From positions 92,223 to 156,222 of the forward strand of contig NZ_JASAMB010000021.1 of the NCBI RefSeq assembly GCF_029948125.1: 64,000 nt of DNA, in the 5' to 3' direction. Positions 62,712 to 64,000 of the stretch are shown piece after piece. The translations under genes were made by a program, and so were the position numbers. Every line of letters begins with the position of its first letter. Position 1 is the stretch's first letter. The notes under the pieces were generated by a model that saw only the letters and a program-made list of their open reading frames with translations, ran no database searches and was not told the origin of the DNA. The DNA is from Catellatospora sp. KI3 (GTDB lineage: Bacteria; Actinomycetota; Actinomycetes; Mycobacteriales; Micromonosporaceae).

Positions 62712-63539
62712 ATGACGTTCTCGATCGTCGCGCGTTCGGCCGACGGCACCGCACACGGGGTGGCCGTGGCGAGCAAGTTCCTCGCCGTCGGCGCGGCCGT
62801 ACCCGCCGCCGAGGCCGCAGTGGGCGCCCTCGCCACCCAGTCCTATGCCAACCTCGCCTACCGCCCGCAGGGCCTGGCCCTGCTGCGCACGGGCACCGCG
62901 GCGGCCGACGTCGTGGCCGGGCTGACCGCCGCCGATCCGGGCCGGGCGCAGCGCCAGCTCGGCGTCGTGGGTACGGCCGGAGACGGCGCCGGCTGGACCG
63001 GCCCCGGCTGCCACGACTGGGCCGGCGGCGCCTACGGCGACGGCTTCGCCATCCAGGGCAACATCCTCACCGGCCCCGAGGTCGTCGACGCCATGCGGCA
63101 GGCGTGGCTGGACGGCGACCCGGCCGCTCCCCTGGCCCGGCGGCTGCTCGCGGCGCTGCGCGCCGGGGACGCGGCGGGCGGCGACAAGCGCGGGCGGCAG
63201 AGCGCGGCGCTCCTGGTCGTCAGCCCCGGCCAGGGGTACGGCGGCACCGGCGACACCGTCGTCGACCTGCGCGTCGACGACCACCCCGACCCGTGCACCG
63301 AACTGGCCCGCCTGCTCGACGTCCACAGCCTCCTCTTCGACCGCCCCGACCCGGCCACCCTGCTCGACCTGTCCGGCACCCTCGCCACCGAGGTACGCAC
63401 CCTCCTGGCGGCCCGCGGCCACACCCACTCCGATCTCGACGCCGCCCTCGCCTCCTGGGCCGGCATCGAGAACCTGGAGGAGCGCCTGGTCCCCGGCCGC
63501 ATCGACCCCCTCGTCCTCACCCACCTCCGCACCACCTGA
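62712..63539 (+). CDS. DUF1028 family protein (Ntn-hydrolase-like)
   Basis: A 275-aa protein starting MTFSIVARSADGTAHGVAVA, characteristic of DUF1028. Gly-rich stretches (GDGAGWTGPGCHDWAGGAYG, GFAIQGNIL) and the C-terminal LDAALASWAGIENLEERL fit. TACCCT is 6 nt upstream of the ATG, suggesting leaderless mRNA. Function is not established. Confidence 0.85.
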   Translation: MTFSIVARSADGTAHGVAVASKFLAVGAAVPAAEAAVGALATQSYANLAYRPQGLALLRTGTAAADVVAGLTAADPGRAQRQLGVVGTAGDGAGWTGPGCHDWAGGAYGDGFAIQGNILTGPEVVDAMRQAWLDGDPAAPLARRLLAALRAGDAAGGDKRGRQSAALLVVSPGQGYGGTGDTVVDLRVDDHPDPCTELARLLDVHSLLFDRPDPATLLDLSGTLATEVRTLLAARGHTHSDLDAALASWAGIENLEERLVPGRIDPLVLTHLRTT

Positions 63540-63550
63540 CCCCAGCCCAA

Positions 63551-63648
<98 letters not shown>

Positions 63649-63714
63649 AAGATCACAGTGGGCGGTCGAAATCTCAAGTGGCAGCGGCGCTTTTGACCGC
63701 ACGTGGTGATCTTC
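63649..63714. repeat. Imperfect inverted repeat E
   Basis: AAGATCAC.......GCGGTC and GACCGC.......GTGATCTT pair at about 18 of 23 positions. It is also the first of four AAGATC-N8/9-CGGTC units spaced 81, 83 and 83 bp apart (63649, 63730, 63813, 63896). Confidence 0.7.
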
Positions 63715-64000
63715 ACAGCGTCACGGTCCAAGATCGCTGCCCGCGGTCAGTACAGGTGCATTGACGACTGCGAATCGTTCGACCGCTCCCGCATCACGGG
63801 ACATCAGCTCCGAAGATCGCCATCTACGGTCACTTCCCCGCGCGCCCTCAACCCGAAACCCGAGATTCTATCCACCCACGCTGATCTCCAACGCGAAGAT
63901 CAGCGCCGGCGGTCATTCAACGCGCCCCAGCGCCACGTTACGACCACTGACAGCGATCTGTGAGTGGTGTTTGTCAAGCGGCGTGGGTTTGCATGATGCA
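63715..64000. other. Non-coding tail with AAGATC...CGGTC units
   Basis: No frame here has clear coding character. Beyond the hexamer array the sequence contains three further degenerate AAGATC...CGGTCA units at regular spacing, then the AT-richer end GTGTTTGTCAAGCGGCGTGG. It may be decayed palindromic elements or the flank of something outside the window. Confidence 0.5.

Overview
The window comes from a very high-GC actinobacterium. Codons are strongly GC-biased at the third position, GTG starts are common, and the cell-wall genes follow the actinobacterial order. MurE carries the DNPR signature for meso-diaminopimelate, and the phosphofructokinase looks pyrophosphate-dependent. Gene order broadly follows the Mycobacterium tuberculosis Rv2150c-Rv2181 region as I recall it: dcw cluster, DUF3040, GNAT, metF-like gene, polyprenyl synthase, MptA/B mannosyltransferase, Rv2175c, PknL, aroG and Rv2179c exoribonuclease. 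A member of Micromonosporaceae is my best guess, but it is an inference without any 16S or marker search. I see no rRNA, tRNA, CRISPR array, prophage or intact transposase.

Layout. 1-11.1 kb: the dcw division and wall cluster on the minus strand, transcribed mraZ-rsmH-ftsL-ftsI-murE-murF-mraY-murD-ftsW, with ftsW cut by the window edge. The mraZ promoter overlaps three 10-bp-spaced GTGGR repeats, a likely MraZ operator. 11.9-14.7 kb: murT-gatD, which amidate lipid II, plus a VTT membrane protein. 14.7-16.2 kb: a small accessory island with a frameshifted VapB-like antitoxin and an AbiEi/DUF559 gene bracketed by two copies of a 62-bp palindrome. 16.2-19.3 kb: leuS behind a Leu-codon leader peptide and terminator. 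19.5-24.3 kb: a MoxR-DUF58-transglutaminase operon. 24.6-32.5 kb: DUF3040, dinB, a phosphatase-superfamily protein, a methyltransferase, a PASTA lipoprotein, a secreted S1 protease, and a divergent DUF4097/MarR-like pair. 32.5-39.9 kb: a mutagenic-repair region with dnaE2, then imuB, imuA' and a SAV_6107-type HEPN gene, with LexA-like boxes and long repeat arrays. 39.9-46.8 kb: EamA, YbaK, GNAT, a degenerate CDP-alcohol transferase, metF, two small Cys-motif genes, a GntR regulator with its operators, and an XRE regulator. 46.8-55.4 kb: polyprenyl synthase, secreted RNase, mannosyltransferase, split lycopene cyclase, Rv2175c-like protein, PASTA kinase, endonuclease IV, bfd and bfr. 55.5-63.5 kb: threonine aldolase, aroG, proC, pfkA, exoribonuclease and DUF1028, with hypotheticals between.

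Two themes run through the window. First, intergenic spaces carry dispersed palindromic elements of at least three multi-copy families: A with four copies, B with four, C with three. There are also single-copy long inverted repeats. One copy of family A shows paired compensatory changes, which suggests the folded form matters. Second, many genes have a TANNNT box 6-8 nt upstream of their start and no Shine-Dalgarno, which predicts extensive leaderless transcription.

The most interesting regulatory units are the leuS attenuator, the hairpin-rich leader with two SOS-like boxes upstream of the HEPN-imuA'-imuB operon, and the paired GntR operators in front of two small Cys-rich proteins.
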